DNA of 64,000 nt from Saccharum officinarum (Eukaryota > Streptophyta > Magnoliopsida > Poales > Poaceae), in NCBI GenBank assembly GCA_020631735.1, contig CM036188.1, forward strand, positions 15,976,214-16,040,213. The letters are read 5' to 3'. Below are positions 24,122 through 36,711 of the stretch, piece by piece; within the stretch, counting starts at the first letter, position 1; each line of letters starts with the position of its first letter. The translations under genes were made by a program, and so were the position numbers. The notes beneath the pieces were generated by a model. The model was not told where the DNA came from and made no database searches. It saw only the letters and a program-made list of their open reading frames with translations.

Positions 24122-26350
24122 TAGATAAGCAAAATCTGATTTCTCTGTGCAAATTCCAATTTCAGTAACTCAGTAAAACTGTCATATCTCGAGCTACAGA
24201 TGTCCAATTCAGATGATCTTTACATGGTTGGAAAGCTTACAAAATTATCTAAAACTTTTATTCACAACACTTTTTCTGAATCTGTCAAATAATTGGCCAA
24301 AAACTGAACTTAACCGAAACTGTTTCAGAATTCCAGACTGTGCAGTAACTCCAACTTGAAATAGATATATCTCTTAGCTCTTAATAGATATTAAAGTGAT
24401 TCTTGCGGGGTTGGAAAGATATAGAAGTCTAATTATTCCCAGTAAAATTTCTTAAATTTCCCATGAACGGATTTTAAATTATTTCTAAAACATCCCAGAC
24501 TAATCCAAAAATCAGCAAAGGACAGAACTAAGTTAACCTCATATTCAACTAATATATTTTGATCAAACTTAATATTCTTAACCATGTAACTTGTAGGCAT
24601 GTCTATAAAACTCCATCACACATTACAAAGATCCAAATCATATATTATCACATTAACAATCCATCAATCACACAATTGTTCACACTACAAACTGACTCTC
24701 AAAACAATCTAACTTAAAATTGACTCGCAACTACTATCGTTCTTATTACATAGGGATTTTTCCTATTTCCTAGTTAAGTTTCTAATAAATCTTGGGACGA
24801 CCTAACTCCGCCCTTAATTGGTCAATCTCCTTATAAGCTTGCTCCTTAAGTTCTTTTTCCTTCAGCAACTCTTATGCAATGTTGATACCACAAGCTCATA
24901 ACCAACTTTATAAATGTCTCCTTTAGACCCTTATGATTCTTATAGATGGTTCTAACAGGTTACCACTCTGAGAAAAGATACTGACGTTTGATAGCGACTT
25001 TGCAACCATGTAGATAGCTGATGCTTCCAAGTGACGAAATAGAACATATAAACCTCTATCTTGTATCGTCTTTTAGTTTGACAAACCCTCTTAGAAAAGA
25101 GATCAACTAGAGTACACCAAAGGATAGCTTGCATTTGTTTCTAAGTGATAACTACTATCGTGTCCTTCTATCATCTCAAAGAGACTCATGAGCATATGCA
25201 AGAACAAGTAACTTGTACTTCCTCGCGAGCAGAAAAATGGCAGTGCAGAAATACAGTTATAACTCAAGTTCTACGAATCCAATGATATTGTAGCTTATAC
25301 CATTGGAAAGCTTATCAAATTTACTACAACTTCCTTATAGAACACTTCTCCAAATTCTGCAGTTAAGGTAGTCGAAAACTGTGCACAACAGAAACTATTC
25401 CAGATTGCTGACAGCACAGATGCGTCGCCTTGTGATTTTCATAAATCCCAAACCATAATAGATATCAGGGTGGTTCTTACGGTCAGAGAAAGATATTAAA
25501 GTCTACTATTGTCCAGAATTATCCATGATTTTTGGGAATCCAAAAATATAGGTATAAGCTAAGAAAGACAGACTGTTCTAAAAAAAACAGGATAAGGCAG
25601 AAACGAGATTCAAAGACACTAGAGAGATAGATAACACTAATCTTCAAGTCTTCATGCTTCTTTGCTTGAGATATTCAGGACTTGCTGTTGTTGATAGCAG
25701 ATACTACCCCACTTAACAAAGATCTTGTTTCACCTGACGATGTCATTGAAGGCAACACTTTCTCTAAAGCTTGCTGCTAATGATAAGTCCTTCATGTGTT
25801 GATCATCCATTAAGATGAGATTAATAAGGTAGCATGACAACCAAGGGTAGACAGGAACGGTGTAAGAGAAAATGGCATGAATTAGGATCGATCGAAAGAT
25901 AAGTAAGATACAAGATGTCACTACCCCACTTAACATAGATCGAGCTACTTCTCAAGACTTATACCTTCCGGGCCTACCTTTGAAACACGAGAACAAGAAC
26001 AACACACAAGCAACACATCAAGCAAAACAAGCACACATCACATCATCGATACTACACGTGTTTCTTCAACAATGGTGGTCATCCTAATGGCACCTTGGAG
26101 ATGATGAAAGACCATCGAACTTTTGAACAAGGTAAGATCAGAAAACTTTTAGTAAAATCAACATAAAACAAAATCCAATGGAGTAAGAAATAATAGCTCA
26201 AAGGAAGCTATATCAAGGAGGGGATACAACAAGACAAGGAAGAGAAAATAGTCAAAATCAATGAGTCAAAGGATGATAAAATAGTTTTATAGTAAAATAA
26301 GTTTTAGAATACGTCCAGTGCTACTTGGCATACGTCCTACAGTCAACACC
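24122..26350 (-). other. B leader with repeated modules
   Basis: About 2.2 kb between the PBS and the broken pol. It contains several copies of the module also found in A (TTGGAAAGCTTA near 24228 and TTGGAAAGCTTAT near 25302, each near a TCGAGCTACAGA or CTCAAGTTCTACGAA segment, plus shorter partners near 24400 and 25480). Apart from the orf0 tail at 24782-24871 no coding sequence is recognised. The junction at 24121/24122 marks an internal deletion from leader into RT. Confidence 0.6.
24782..24871 (-). pseudogene. orf0 C-terminal remnant of B
   Basis: Thirty codons on the minus strand, ending in TAG at 24782. They encode a charged segment with IDQLRAELGRPKIY, clearly alignable with IDELRANQGMPKIY at the end of A orf0. 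It lies at the expected distance upstream of the leader. I could not follow the rest of orf0 upstream, so most of it is deleted or too diverged. Confidence 0.65.
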
Positions 26351-26362
26351 GCTCTGATACCA
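26351..26362 (-). promoter_or_regulatory. Primer binding site of B
   Basis: TGGTATCAGAGC on the minus strand, three bases inside the B 5' LTR end (TGTGACA), complementary to initiator tRNA-Met. Confidence 0.9.
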
Positions 26363-28747
26363 CTCTGTCACACCCGGTTTTCTAAAGAACAAAACCAGGC
26401 TAATCATATGTGTGCCCAGGAAGTCCACACATATGCCAGAATGAAAAAGTATCAGAAACAATGTTATTATATAACGTATACATAGCTAAATTAACACTTA
26501 CATCAGAGTATCTCGGAACGGTGACTAAACTTCAGGCTCCATTCTTCTCAGGGACGGCTGACTGGGGGTAACATATGCCTAGCACTTCTACTAGTCTTCT
26601 GGAAACTCCACTACACCTTTGTCCTTTTTCCGAGTAGCATCTTTTACACACTGGAGTGTTGGGGAAATAGCAAGAATGAGTCCATGTCGAACTCAACAAG
26701 TATAACACAGGGTTCATGAGGCTCAAAAAAAAGCTAGACACTGTTTAACTGCGTTTAGCTTTTAATCATCATATAATTAGCAATTGAGTAGCATCAAGGT
26801 AATCCAAATCCCATTAATGAATCAATGATCACTTGTAATAAGGATAATGAATAGCATTAACATGAGCATAATAATAATCAACAATAATTAAGCATGATAT
26901 AACAATTATGATCAACTATTCTGTAAGAATCCCCAAGGCCGCTCGTATCCGTGAGCACGGCTAGTATACCAGTTTTTAACTCTGCGCAGAGGTGTACACT
27001 TTCACTGTAAGTCATGATTTCCAAATGAGTGGGGAGATCAAGCCCAAACACCCGAGAACCATATAAAGCCACTCAAAAGTTCGTCTAACAAGTTAGGGCC
27101 ATCAGATTCACTCGGCAGGCAGATGTAGAACCCCCCTTCCCTGTGGCACAACAACCGCAGCCTATACACACTAGGCCAGGGGCTCGCACTACACCCAACG
27201 TGGCAAGCCTTTCTTACGCCATTTAAGGTAACCTCTAACAAGCTAGAAAAGGTCTCTTGAACAACTAAAGCCAGAGCCATATAGCCCTCACAGCTGTACT
27301 GTATATCCCGGTTATCACTTACAGATAAGTCCTTATGGAGAGAAACCAGAGCATCAAAATAATACACATGCTCTAGCCCCCTTTTAACAGTAATAAAATC
27401 ATCTTAATAGTTGATTGCTTAATCCATTAATCAAATTACAAGATCATTGTTCTTAGTTTAAGCACTAGCAATAGCTACCCATATGCATTCCCAAGGTTGA
27501 CAAGGAATCAAGATAACAATCACTAAGTTATAATCTCTAAGGTTGTCAAGGTAAGCACATGCATATGTATGACAATTCAATGTATAGGTAACAAGGATAG
27601 TCCTGTGTTATACTTGCCTTGATCAAAGCTTTTCCAAGTGATACTGCTGACTTGGCTCAAAGTAATACTCTGAATCGTCCAGATACTGCTCACCTTCTAT
27701 ACTCGATCATCAATCAACAACACACATGCATCCAATCAAACAAACACGAAGCAAACAAAGAGATACAATTAGAACAGTACACCAACAGTAGCAAAACAGT
27801 AATAAAAGTTTATAAAACTCTTCTCCATGTTTATACGATCACACAGACGCAAAGATCACCAAATTCGGAGTTAAAACGTGAAAGTTATGAATTTTCTAAG
27901 ATCTCCTATAGATAAATAAATACTTAATTATAAACTCGAAAAATAAATTATCAAAACTAACTGTACAACTACACTAACATGTAGAGCTCGCAAATACGAA
28001 CCTAACGCAACTTGAACGAATCAAATCAGAGTTAAAACGAAGATTTTATGACCAAAACAATTCTAGTGGCAAAACTGTAAATACCTGAAAACGTATTTTT
28101 GACTTAACCGGAAGAGAATACGCTTTCCAAACACGAAAACGTACTTTCAGGTTTACGCTACGGACTGTGGGTTAATTATTAAAAAGCTAAGGGGCTCTTT
28201 AAGAAGTTTACCCCGCGAAGAGGTATCTTCTAATCTCAGCCCTTCATCTCGAATCCAACGGTTCGTGTTCATCATCAAGTGCACAGTGACCAACCGATCA
28301 TCCCCTCCATGTCCGGCCGACGGCTTTCCCATGGCCGGCGTCAGAAGCTCACCGGAAAACTCCGGATCCTCCTCTTCCGACAGCGATTCTCCCATCAACC
28401 AACACCATTCGAAAGAGAAACTTCCCCCGAACCTATCTACATAGCTTAGGAAAGCTACAACAGCTCGAAATCGGGATGCGGCTTGGGTAGGGCGGCGGCG
28501 CCATTACCGGCCGACGGTGAGCTTCAAAAGCTCTCTTCTAAGCACCCCCAACCAAAAGAAGAGCACAAGAGGGTAGAGGAGACAAGTGCGGACTCACCAA
28601 CGCGACGAATTAGACCTCCAAATCACCCGAAAGCCTCACCCGCGCCCAACCGAGAAAGTCGGCTATGCCCTAACCCTAGAGCTTAATTTCCCGTGGCTAG
28701 CCTATCGTTTTAGTTGAAAAACGGAAAGAGTAGATACCTGGCTACCC

Positions 28748-28755
28748 TTTTATAG
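28748..28755 (-). promoter_or_regulatory. TATA box of the B 5' LTR
   Basis: CTATAAAA on the minus strand in the context GGCACTATAAAAGGGTAGCC, identical in the 3' LTR at 45575-45582. Confidence 0.65.
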
Positions 28756-29161
28756 TGCCACATCTCCTATCTTGATTAGGAAACCGGAGATTGTAACCGG
28801 AGTCGGTTGAACGATCGAGCTTCGAGTCCTACACGGCTACGGTAGGAGATAGAAGAAACGGTTGACAGGCCGACCCCACCGGTCAGTGGTAGGAGGGAGG
28901 GAGAGGCGCGGCGGCTGGATCCTGGGCCGAGCTGGGCCGCTGCGGTGCTGGCCGGCCCACGCGTGCGGAAAAGAACCCGAGCCGTCAGTCAGCTGGGCCG
29001 CCGGGCCAATCAGGTAAGAAGGTAAGTTGTTTCTTTTTTTTTCTTTTGTTTCTTTTCTTTTCTAATTTTCCAAACACATTTTCAAATCAAATTTTCCTAA
29101 ACCAAATCAATTAAAATAAAACCAATATAACCACACCACAAAATAAAATAAATGCAACAGC

Positions 29162-29166
29162 ATGAA
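29162..29166. repeat. A1 target site duplication, copy 2 (TTCAT on minus)
   Basis: ATGAA on the plus strand equals TTCAT on the minus strand. It abuts the A1 5' LTR start at 29167 and matches 3497-3501. Confidence 0.85.
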
Positions 29167-31913
29167 TGTAACACCCTAAAAATTTGAAAAGAAGAAAAAT
29201 AGGAAAATATGATTTTTATATTTATTTTTGTGAAGCATGCAAAATTTAGAATAAGAATAATTTTTATAAATTTAAAATCAAATATAAGGGTAGAAACATG
29301 TTTGTGCATTCATGCTGCTGCATTTGAAGTTTTGTATTGAGTGGTTTCAATCAAATTCAAATTTGATTTGAAAATCATTTGAAAAAGGAATTTGAAAAAA
29401 ATTGGAAAAGGATTTCTTATTCTCTCTGCTCTCGGGCCGTTTCTCCCCGCAGCCCAGCGTGCGCGGCCCGTTTTTCCCTCCCTCCCGGCCGGTCTTCTCT
29501 TCCTGGGCCGAGCCCAAGTCACGGCCTGTCGGCCCATCACCGCGCGCGCGCCTGCGTCCCGCATCGGCCGCTGATCCGTCGCCGACATGTGGGTCCCGCT
29601 TGTCAGTGTCTCTTTCCACCTTCCTTTCTTCTTCCTCCGGCTCCGCACCGCCTTCTCTCTTTCTTCTCCGATTCGGTGAATCAAATCCACCGCGCATCTT
29701 CGTTATTTCCTTGTTTCCTCGCGCCTCCGGGCTATAAAAACGGAACCCCTGTGCTATTCCGCATCCAACCCGTCCCTTTTGAGCCGTTTTGGTCGTCTCG
29801 TCGAGCCACCGCACGTGCCACCGCCGCATACCCGCCACCGCAAGCACGCCGCCGTCTTCGTCCACCCCGTGCCCTAGTTCTTGCCTGGGGTGAGTTCGCC
29901 TTGCTTCCAGCTACCTCCCGGTGTATCTCTTTCGTCGAATAGTGGCCGGAGCCGTGTTTTAGCTTTTTCCAGCGATGGCGCCGCCGTGGAAGCTCGCCGT
30001 CGGGCTCGATTCGGCCGGAGCGCCGCCCGTTTTCCCCAGATCCAATCTGGACCGTTCGTTTTAGATCTAACGGCTGTAAATAGAAGATACCGGTTCGCTG
30101 GTGATTTTGCAAAAGAAACCCTGAAGTTTTTAAGTATGTAAACCGCGGTCCAAAGCGTAATCTGGAAAAATACGTTTTGATTTAATGAAAACGTAATTCG
30201 TTTCGGAAAAAGAAAAATACGCTTTCTGATATTTACAGTTTTGCCATTCAGATTGTTTTAGTTGTAGAATTTTCGTTTTAACTCCGATTTGGTCCATTCA
30301 AATTTCGTTAGATTCATATTTGCGAACTCTATGTAATTATACAACTGTACAGTAGGTTTGGATTAATTTATTTACGAGTTTTTATTAAAGTATTTATTCT
30401 TCTATAGGAAATCTTTGGAAATTCATAACTTTGTCGTTTTAGATCCGATTTTCGTGATCTTCGCGTCTGTGTGATCCTAGCAAGTTGTAGATTCATTTTA
30501 AAGACTTTTTATTTTATTTTCTTACTGTTGGTGTATTGTTCTAATTATAGTCTTGTTTGTCTATGCATGATTGCCTCTGGATGTGTGTTGTTGATAATGG
30601 TTGATCGAGTTTAGACGGTGAGAAATTCGTTGGAGATCAAGAGCCTTACTACGAGCAAGATCTTCAGGACCAGTTTGAGCAAGGCAAGTATAGCATGGGA
30701 TTATCCTTGTTGTCCTATTCACCTTATGCAAATAATATCATTATGCATTTATTCCTTGTTAAGGATGACTTAGCGATTGATCCTTTACCTTGGTACCTAT
30801 TATATTGCATTGAGTAGTGTGGCTAGTGCTTAAACATGGACTATGATCATGTAAATTGATTAGAGGAATATGCAACAAACATTAAAAGATGATTTTGATT
30901 AATGTTTAAAGGGGATTAGAGCATGGGGTTACTTTTGATGCTCTAATTGCTCTCCATAAGGACTCATCTATAAGCGACAATCCGGGATTTACAGTACAAC
31001 TGTGGGGGCTATATGGCTCTGGCTTTAGTCATATAGAAGGACCTTTTCTAGCTTGTTAGAGGTATTCCTTTATGGCGTAAGAATGGCTTGACGAATCGGG
31101 TATAGTGCGGCCTCTGTCCTCATGTGTATAGGCTGCGTGTTATTGTGCCATCAGGAAGGGGGGCTCTACATCTGTTTGCCGAGTGAAATCTAATGACCCT
31201 AACTTGTTAGACGAACCTTCGAAAGACTTCATAGTGTTTACCCTGCCTGCTCACCTTGGTAGTGTTTTGGGAGTAATTAACCCGGGCATTTGGGTAACAC
31301 GACTCACAGTGAAAGTGTACAACCTCTGCAGAGTGTAAAACTGTTATAACAGCCGTGCTCACGGTCACGAGTGGCCTTGGACCCTTATGGAATAGTTGAA
31401 TAATTGTTTATGATTATGTTTTTGCTATTCATTAATCATTTCACATGGATCATATGTTTAATGTTTATATTGAGACATTTTGATGCTATTGTTATGCTAA
31501 AATCATGCTAACTAAAAGCTACATGCTGATAAACCAATGAATATGCCTTTTTGAGCCTCATGAACCCCATGTTACACTTGTTGAGTACGAGATGTACTTA
31601 CGCTTGTTTATTTCTCTTACTTGGATAAAAATCCCGGATGGGTAACAGATGGAGGTAATAGTGACTACTACGCCTACTTCCCTGAAGATTACTAGTCTTG
31701 CTGTCAACCAGTCAATGTACCTGTGACTGGAGCTACCACGAGAGATTTTTATTTATACTTCCGCTACATTTGTGTTAAGACTATGTGTTTAAATATCGTG
31801 ATGTAATAACATTTGTGATGATACTTTTGTTATAATTTGTGAACTTATGTGTGATTGATCTCTGGGCGCACATAAGGGTATGCATTCCATTTGGTCGATA
31901 AATGGGTGTGACA
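29167..31913 (+). mobile_element. A1 5' LTR
   Basis: A 2747-bp LTR from TGTAACACCC to TGTGACA, followed by the PBS. It pairs in sequence with 3502-6252. It contains a GC-rich stretch with a GCGCGCGC run near 29541, a TATA box at 29732, CCTGGGGTGAGTT near 29884 and the block conserved between families at about 31042-31385. Confidence 0.92.
29732..29739 (+). promoter_or_regulatory. TATA box of the A1 5' LTR
   Basis: CTATAAAA after a GC-rich segment, 565 bp into the LTR, at the same offset in all family-A LTRs. Transcription from here would give an R-U5 leader of over 2 kb. Confidence 0.65.
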
Positions 31914-31916
31914 AAT

Positions 31917-31928
31917 TGGTATCAGAGC
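31917..31928 (+). promoter_or_regulatory. Primer binding site, A1
   Basis: TGGTATCAGAGC three bases after the LTR end, complementary to initiator tRNA-Met. Confidence 0.92.
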
Positions 31929-32102
31929 TCTTGTTGACTGTAGGACGCAAGCCTAGCTAGGAATGGTCGATTTAGTATCATCTTTACACTATTTTTATGC
32001 TCACTATCTTGCTCTTGTTATTTGATAAATTTTTATGCTTCTTATGTCACATTCTATTACGAAATGTTGCCTCTATTCTAACTTCATCTAAAAATTCTGT
32101 AG

Positions 32103-32956
32103 ATGGCCCGTGACCGTAAGACTGCCCGCATTAGCTCTGGAGGATACTACCCACCTCGTGCCCTGCATGCAACTGAAGAGCCACAAGAGCCAGAACCTCA
32201 GGAACAGGAGCAGACTCCTGTAACACCAGTCCAAGCACCAGCACCTCCCAGGAAGAGCCTGAGTCTGAAGAAGATCCAGAAATCGTCAAGATTGAAGATG
32301 ATGAAGAGGAAGCTAATGGAGGAGTACAACCCCCGCCTCCATCACATGAAGCTTCTGAAGATATGCCACCTGCTCCAATGGGGTGGACTGTGAGGATCTA
32401 CCACAGGAATGGAGGGAATGCTGTCTCTCATCTTCGCCTGGTGGGGATGCTCACTGCTTACTTCGCTGATTGGCATCCAGCTGTGGAGTACGTCTGCTGG
32501 GAGTACACTCATCCACTGGAGGACACGTACTGGAAGGCAAGGGCAAGCATCTTTGCCCATAAGGAAGACAAGGGGGCATATCAGCTGGACAGGATGTTCT
32601 CTCACGTGGGACATCGAGCTACTATAGAGGATAGCATTGAAGATGCTGCTTTTGAAGCATGTATGGGTCTCCGCTATCTTCGCTTTAACCTTATGAAGCA
32701 TGACATTCATCGCTTCTTTCCTCGTGCACACCCCGAACTTGGATGGGCTATGACAGATCCAGTGCAGCTAGAGCCACTACCTCGGGTGATGGTGAACTTT
32801 GTCTATGATATGATGGATAGGAAGCTGCAGTTAGAAGAGATGGTGAAGGCACAAGGGAAGACTATCAAGAGGTGCCAAGCAACCATTGATGAGCTCCGAG
32901 CAAACCAAGGCATGCCCAAGATTTATGAGACATTAGAGCATGAGCCACTTCCTTAG
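32103..32956 (+). pseudogene. A1 orf0, one frameshift
   Basis: Starts at ATG 32103 (MARDRKTARISSGGYY) and ends at TAG 32954-32956 (HEPLP). One missing C in the CTCCC run near 32250 shifts the frame within the Pro/Glu-rich part. The second part, from about 32363, reads on to the stop with the conserved aromatic segment (GWTVRIYHR, YVCWEYTHPLEDTYW). The other assembled copy of A1 (11404-12248) has the full CTCCCC run at this point, so the shift may be a sequence error. The product is an unknown protein encoded between PBS and gag. It ends with a predicted charged helix containing KTIKRCQATIDELR. Confidence 0.75.
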
Positions 32957-33648
32957 GAAGTAGGAGTCCTTTATGTAATAAGAACGTTCTTAGTAACGTC
33001 AGTTGAGTCAGTCGGGTCTGTCGTGTGGTTTGAACCTTGGTGTGCTAGTTGCTTTATTATTATGCTTATGTGTGAGTTGGATCTTTGTTTGAGTGTCGGG
33101 ACTTGTAGGCATGTCTACAAGTTCCATTCTTAAGAATAATAAGTTTAATAGTCAAGGAATAATAGTTGGGTTTGATATTATCACGTTTCTGTCCTTGCTG
33201 TTTTCTGGAGCAGTCTTCAATGTTTCTGCTATAGTTTAAAAACGGTTCGTGCAACATTTATGAAATTTTTATGAGAGAAACTAGACTCAAGCATCTTTCA
33301 AATGCCACTGGAATCACCTTTTTATCTGATCTGGTTCGAGAGATATAATTTTTACAAGTTAAAGTTTCTGCACAGACTGGAATCTGGAACAGTTTCTGTT
33401 ACGCCTTATTTTTCATAGACTTAATGACAGAATTTGATCTTGAGGTCTGAATAGAAATTGTGGATAATTTCATAAGCTTTCCAACCATATAAGGCACGCC
33501 TCTTTTGGATTTCTGTAGCTCGAGATATGATTGAAATACTGAACTGTCAACATTGCTACTCGTCCAGAAAACTTTCAGATCTCCTTCTTAATCTTATAAG
33601 TGGTTGAAATCATGGAATTCTTAAAGTTTGCATGTTTATGGGTGGCAG
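32957..33648 (+). other. A1 leader between orf0 and gag
   Basis: No long frame. It contains two related modules: ATCTTTCAAATG...GTTCGAGAGATATA (about 33291-33350) and AAGCTTTCCAACC...CTCGAGATATGA (about 33475-33532). Each is followed by a stretch with AACTG or AACAGTTTC. The repetition is shared with A2 and B and suggests a conserved RNA or regulatory role. Confidence 0.55.
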
Positions 33649-36591
33649 ATGGCCGGAAGAGGAAGAGGCAGAGGTCGTGGGAACATTCCCCCAAATCCAC
33701 CACCACCACCGCCACCAACTATTGAGCAACTGTTGGCGGTACAGACGCAGTTGATGCAGCAACTAGTGCAAAATCAGCAAAATCAGCCAGTTATTGGGGC
33801 TCAACCACGTGATAAGCGTGGTGAGTTTTTGAAGGGTCGTCCCCCAGTGTTCACACATGCTGCTGATCCTTTGGAGGCCGATGATTGGCTTCGTGCTGTG
33901 GAGAAACAACTCATTATTGCCCAATGTGATGACCGACAGAAGGTGTTGTTTGCTTCTGGGCAACTTCAGGGAGAAGCTCAGGATTGGTGGGAGTCATATG
34001 AGTATGGTCGTCCTGCCAATGCTCCTGCAGTCACCTGGCAGGAGTTTAGGGAGAACTTCAGGGCTTACCATATACCTGAAGGAATGATAGAGTTGAAGGC
34101 GGAGGAATTCAGGAACCTGACCCAAGGGTCAATGACTGTAGCTGAGTACCGTGACAAGTTTGCTCAATTGTCACGATATGCTCCACATGAGGTGGCTAAT
34201 GACAATGATAAGCAGCGCCGCTTCTTGAAGGGATTATATGATGGACTACAGTTGCAGTTGATGTCCAATACCTACCCTAATTTTCAGACGCTTGTAAACC
34301 GCGCTATCGTGGTGGATAGCAAGCGCAAGGAAATGGATGCAAAGAGGAAGAGGTTACAGGGACAAGCCTCTAATAGCAACACCCGTTTGCGTACTGGTTT
34401 TCAGCAGAATACTCAGCAGAGGCCTCTCTCTGGACAGTGGAATCGTGGTCAGGCCCCATTCCGTGGACAGTTTCCGCAACGTCCCCCATTCCAGCCACAG
34501 AATAGCAACCAACGTCCACCGCAGCAGCAAGGAAATCAAGCACAGCGTCAGGGTCCTTCCAATAACACTCCTATGAAGACTAGTGCTCCCAATACTCCCA
34601 ACAAGTGTTTCCGATGTGGAAAAGAAGGTCACTTGTCTTACAATTGCCCGGAGAAGCTTAACCAGCAGACTCCCCAGAGACAGAGCAGCCACCAGAAGAC
34701 CGCACCTAACTCAGGAAGGGTGAATCACTTGTCCCAGGAAACTGCAGTGGAGGAGCCAGAAGTTATGCTTGGTACGTTCGATGTCCACTCTACTCCCGCC
34801 ACTGTTCTTTTTGATTCTGGAGCATCACATTCTTTCATATCGCAATCATTTGTTAGAATACATAGAATCCATTTGTGTGCCATGAAGAATCCTATCTTAG
34901 TAAACTCACCTGGTGGAAGCATGCCAGCATCTTATCGCTGTCTTCCTATTAGTCTCAACTTAAGGGGGGTAGAGTTTACAGTTAGCCCTATAGTATTGAG
35001 AACAGCTGGGATTGATCTTATATTGGGAATGGATTGGATGATGCAACAACAAGCAGAGATTCAGTGTAAGGATAAATCAGTTGTACTGACAACACCAAAG
35101 GGTGATAGAATCAAGGTTGAAGTAAAAGTGCAAAAACAAGAGACTGCTACAGTGAACCAGCTTAATGATGGTGCCAACCAGGAAGATCCAGTTGTGGAGG
35201 AGTTTCCAGATGTGTTTCCAGAGGAATTGCCAGGTATGCCACCAGACCGTGACATTGAATTTATTATTGAATTATTACCTGGAACTGCACCTATAGCTAA
35301 GCGTCCATATAGAATGGGAGTAAATGAATTAGAAGAACTTAAGAAACAAATCAAGGAGTTGCAGGATAAGGGTTTTATTCGTCCTAGTTCTTCACCTTGG
35401 GGAGCACCAGTGATTTTTGTGGATAAGAAAGATGGAACTCAGAGGATGTGTGTAGATTATCGGTCTCTTAATGAGGTTACTATTAAGAACAAGTACCCAT
35501 TACCTAGGATTGATGACCTGTTCGATCAGTTGAGAGGAGCTTGTGTATTTTCCAAGATTGATCTTCGTTCTGGATATCATCAGTTGAAGATTCGTGCTAG
35601 TGATGTACCAAAGACAGCTTTTACTACACGGTATGGGTTGTATGAGTATACAGTGATGTCTTTTGGTCTGACTAATGCCCCTGCATACTTTATGTATTTG
35701 ATGAATAAAGTATTCATGGAATATCTGGACAAGTTTGTAGTGGTATTCATCGATGATATTCTAGTATTTTCCAAGACTGAGGAAGAACATGCTGAACATT
35801 TGAGGTTGGTCTTGCAGAAGCTCAGAGAACACCAACTTTATGCAAAGAGGAGTAAATGTGAGTTTTGGTTGAAGGAAGTTTCTTTTCTGGGTCACATTGT
35901 CTCTAATGGAGGAATATCAGTAGATCCTGGCAAGGTGAAAGATGTATTGAATTGGAAACCACCCATCAATGTGAGTGAGATCCGTAGCTTCTTGGGATTA
36001 GCTGGTTACTATAGAAGATTTATAGAGGGATTTTCAAAGCTTGCAAAACCAATGACTGCATTATTGGAGAAGAATGCCAAGTTTGTGTGGTCCGAGAAGT
36101 GTCAGGCCAATTTTGAGGAGCTAAAGAAGAGATTGACGACTGCACCCGTCTTAGTTTTGCCAGATCTGAGTAAACCTTTCTCTATCTATTGTGATGCATC
36201 TCGATTGGGTTTGGGATGTGTACTGATGCAAGAAGGTAGAGTTGTGGCATATGCATCAAGGCAGTTGAGGAAGCATGAGTTAAATTACCCTACTCATGAT
36301 TTGGAATTAGCTGCAGTAGTTCATGCATTAAAGATATGGAGACATTATTTGATTGGACACAAGAGTGATATATACACTGATCACAAGAGTTTAAGGTATA
36401 TTTTCACTCAAACGGATCTGAACTTGAGGCAGCGTAGATGGTTGGAGTTGATAAAAGACTATGATCTAGAGGTGCATTATCATCCAGGAAAGGCCAACGT
36501 TGTTGCTGATGCTCTTAGTAGGAAAAGTTATGCAAATGAAATACAAGTAATGCCTATGCCAAAGAATTGTGTGCCGAGTGCAAGCATCTGA
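33649..36591 (+). CDS. gag-pol: A1 gag-pol polyprotein, intact from gag to RNase H, runs into gap
   Basis: This is the cleanest gag-pol frame in the window. The chosen start is ATG 33649 ([11 protein letters not shown], then a proline run), because the frame upstream lacks an ATG. Residues from about 65 to 265 are the retrotransposon gag domain. The CCHC zinc knuckle has Cys320, Cys323, His328 and Cys333. The aspartic protease motif DSGA begins at Asp389. Reverse transcriptase has catalytic Asp638 ([10 protein letters not shown]) and Asp702-Asp703 (FIDDILVF). RNase H has Asp849 (YCDAS) and TDHKS. The frame is continuous from gag into pol, so no frameshift signal is needed. It shifts after 36560, where one G is missing from AAAGGAA, and stops at 36591, 20 bases from the gap. 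Integrase is not present in this copy. Tail and integrase of the same element are at 6300-7800. Confidence 0.92.
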   Translation: MAGRGRGRGRGNIPPNPPPPPPPTIEQLLAVQTQLMQQLVQNQQNQPVIGAQPRDKRGEFLKGRPPVFTHAADPLEADDWLRAVEKQLIIAQCDDRQKVLFASGQLQGEAQDWWESYEYGRPANAPAVTWQEFRENFRAYHIPEGMIELKAEEFRNLTQGSMTVAEYRDKFAQLSRYAPHEVANDNDKQRRFLKGLYDGLQLQLMSNTYPNFQTLVNRAIVVDSKRKEMDAKRKRLQGQASNSNTRLRTGFQQNTQQRPLSGQWNRGQAPFRGQFPQRPPFQPQNSNQRPPQQQGNQAQRQGPSNNTPMKTSAPNTPNKCFRCGKEGHLSYNCPEKLNQQTPQRQSSHQKTAPNSGRVNHLSQETAVEEPEVMLGTFDVHSTPATVLFDSGASHSFISQSFVRIHRIHLCAMKNPILVNSPGGSMPASYRCLPISLNLRGVEFTVSPIVLRTAGIDLILGMDWMMQQQAEIQCKDKSVVLTTPKGDRIKVEVKVQKQETATVNQLNDGANQEDPVVEEFPDVFPEELPGMPPDRDIEFIIELLPGTAPIAKRPYRMGVNELEELKKQIKELQDKGFIRPSSSPWGAPVIFVDKKDGTQRMCVDYRSLNEVTIKNKYPLPRIDDLFDQLRGACVFSKIDLRSGYHQLKIRASDVPKTAFTTRYGLYEYTVMSFGLTNAPAYFMYLMNKVFMEYLDKFVVVFIDDILVFSKTEEEHAEHLRLVLQKLREHQLYAKRSKCEFWLKEVSFLGHIVSNGGISVDPGKVKDVLNWKPPINVSEIRSFLGLAGYYRRFIEGFSKLAKPMTALLEKNAKFVWSEKCQANFEELKKRLTTAPVLVLPDLSKPFSIYCDASRLGLGCVLMQEGRVVAYASRQLRKHELNYPTHDLELAAVVHALKIWRHYLIGHKSDIYTDHKSLRYIFTQTDLNLRQRRWLELIKDYDLEVHYHPGKANVVADALSRKSYANEIQVMPMPKNCVPSASI

Positions 36592-36611
36592 ACTTAGGAT
36601 TTTACTATCAA

Positions 36612-36711
36612 NNNNNNNNNNNNNNNNNNNNNNNNNNNNNNNNNNNNNNNNNNNNNNNNNNNNNNNNNNNNNNNNNNNNNNNNNNNNNNNNNNNNNNNNN
36701 NNNNNNNNNNN
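36612..36711. other. Assembly gap 2 (100 N)
   Basis: Exactly 100 N. The sequence changes here from A1 pol to A2 orf0, the second switch of element identity. Confidence 1.

Larger units (their letters stand above)
26366..29166 (-). mobile_element. B 5' LTR, main part, interrupted by A1
   Basis: 2801 bp of LTR reading leftwards from the A1 junction (TTCATGCTGTTGCAT) to TGTGACA at 26366. Its first 97 bp are at 3405-3501. It is nearly identical to 45135-47963 (reverse orientation). It is followed by PBS and leader, so it is the 5' LTR. Confidence 0.9.

Noticed and set aside
24952..26072. Host gene upstream of B pol
   Set aside because: The segment lies between the B PBS and pol, contains leader modules and only short frames, so it is retroelement leader.
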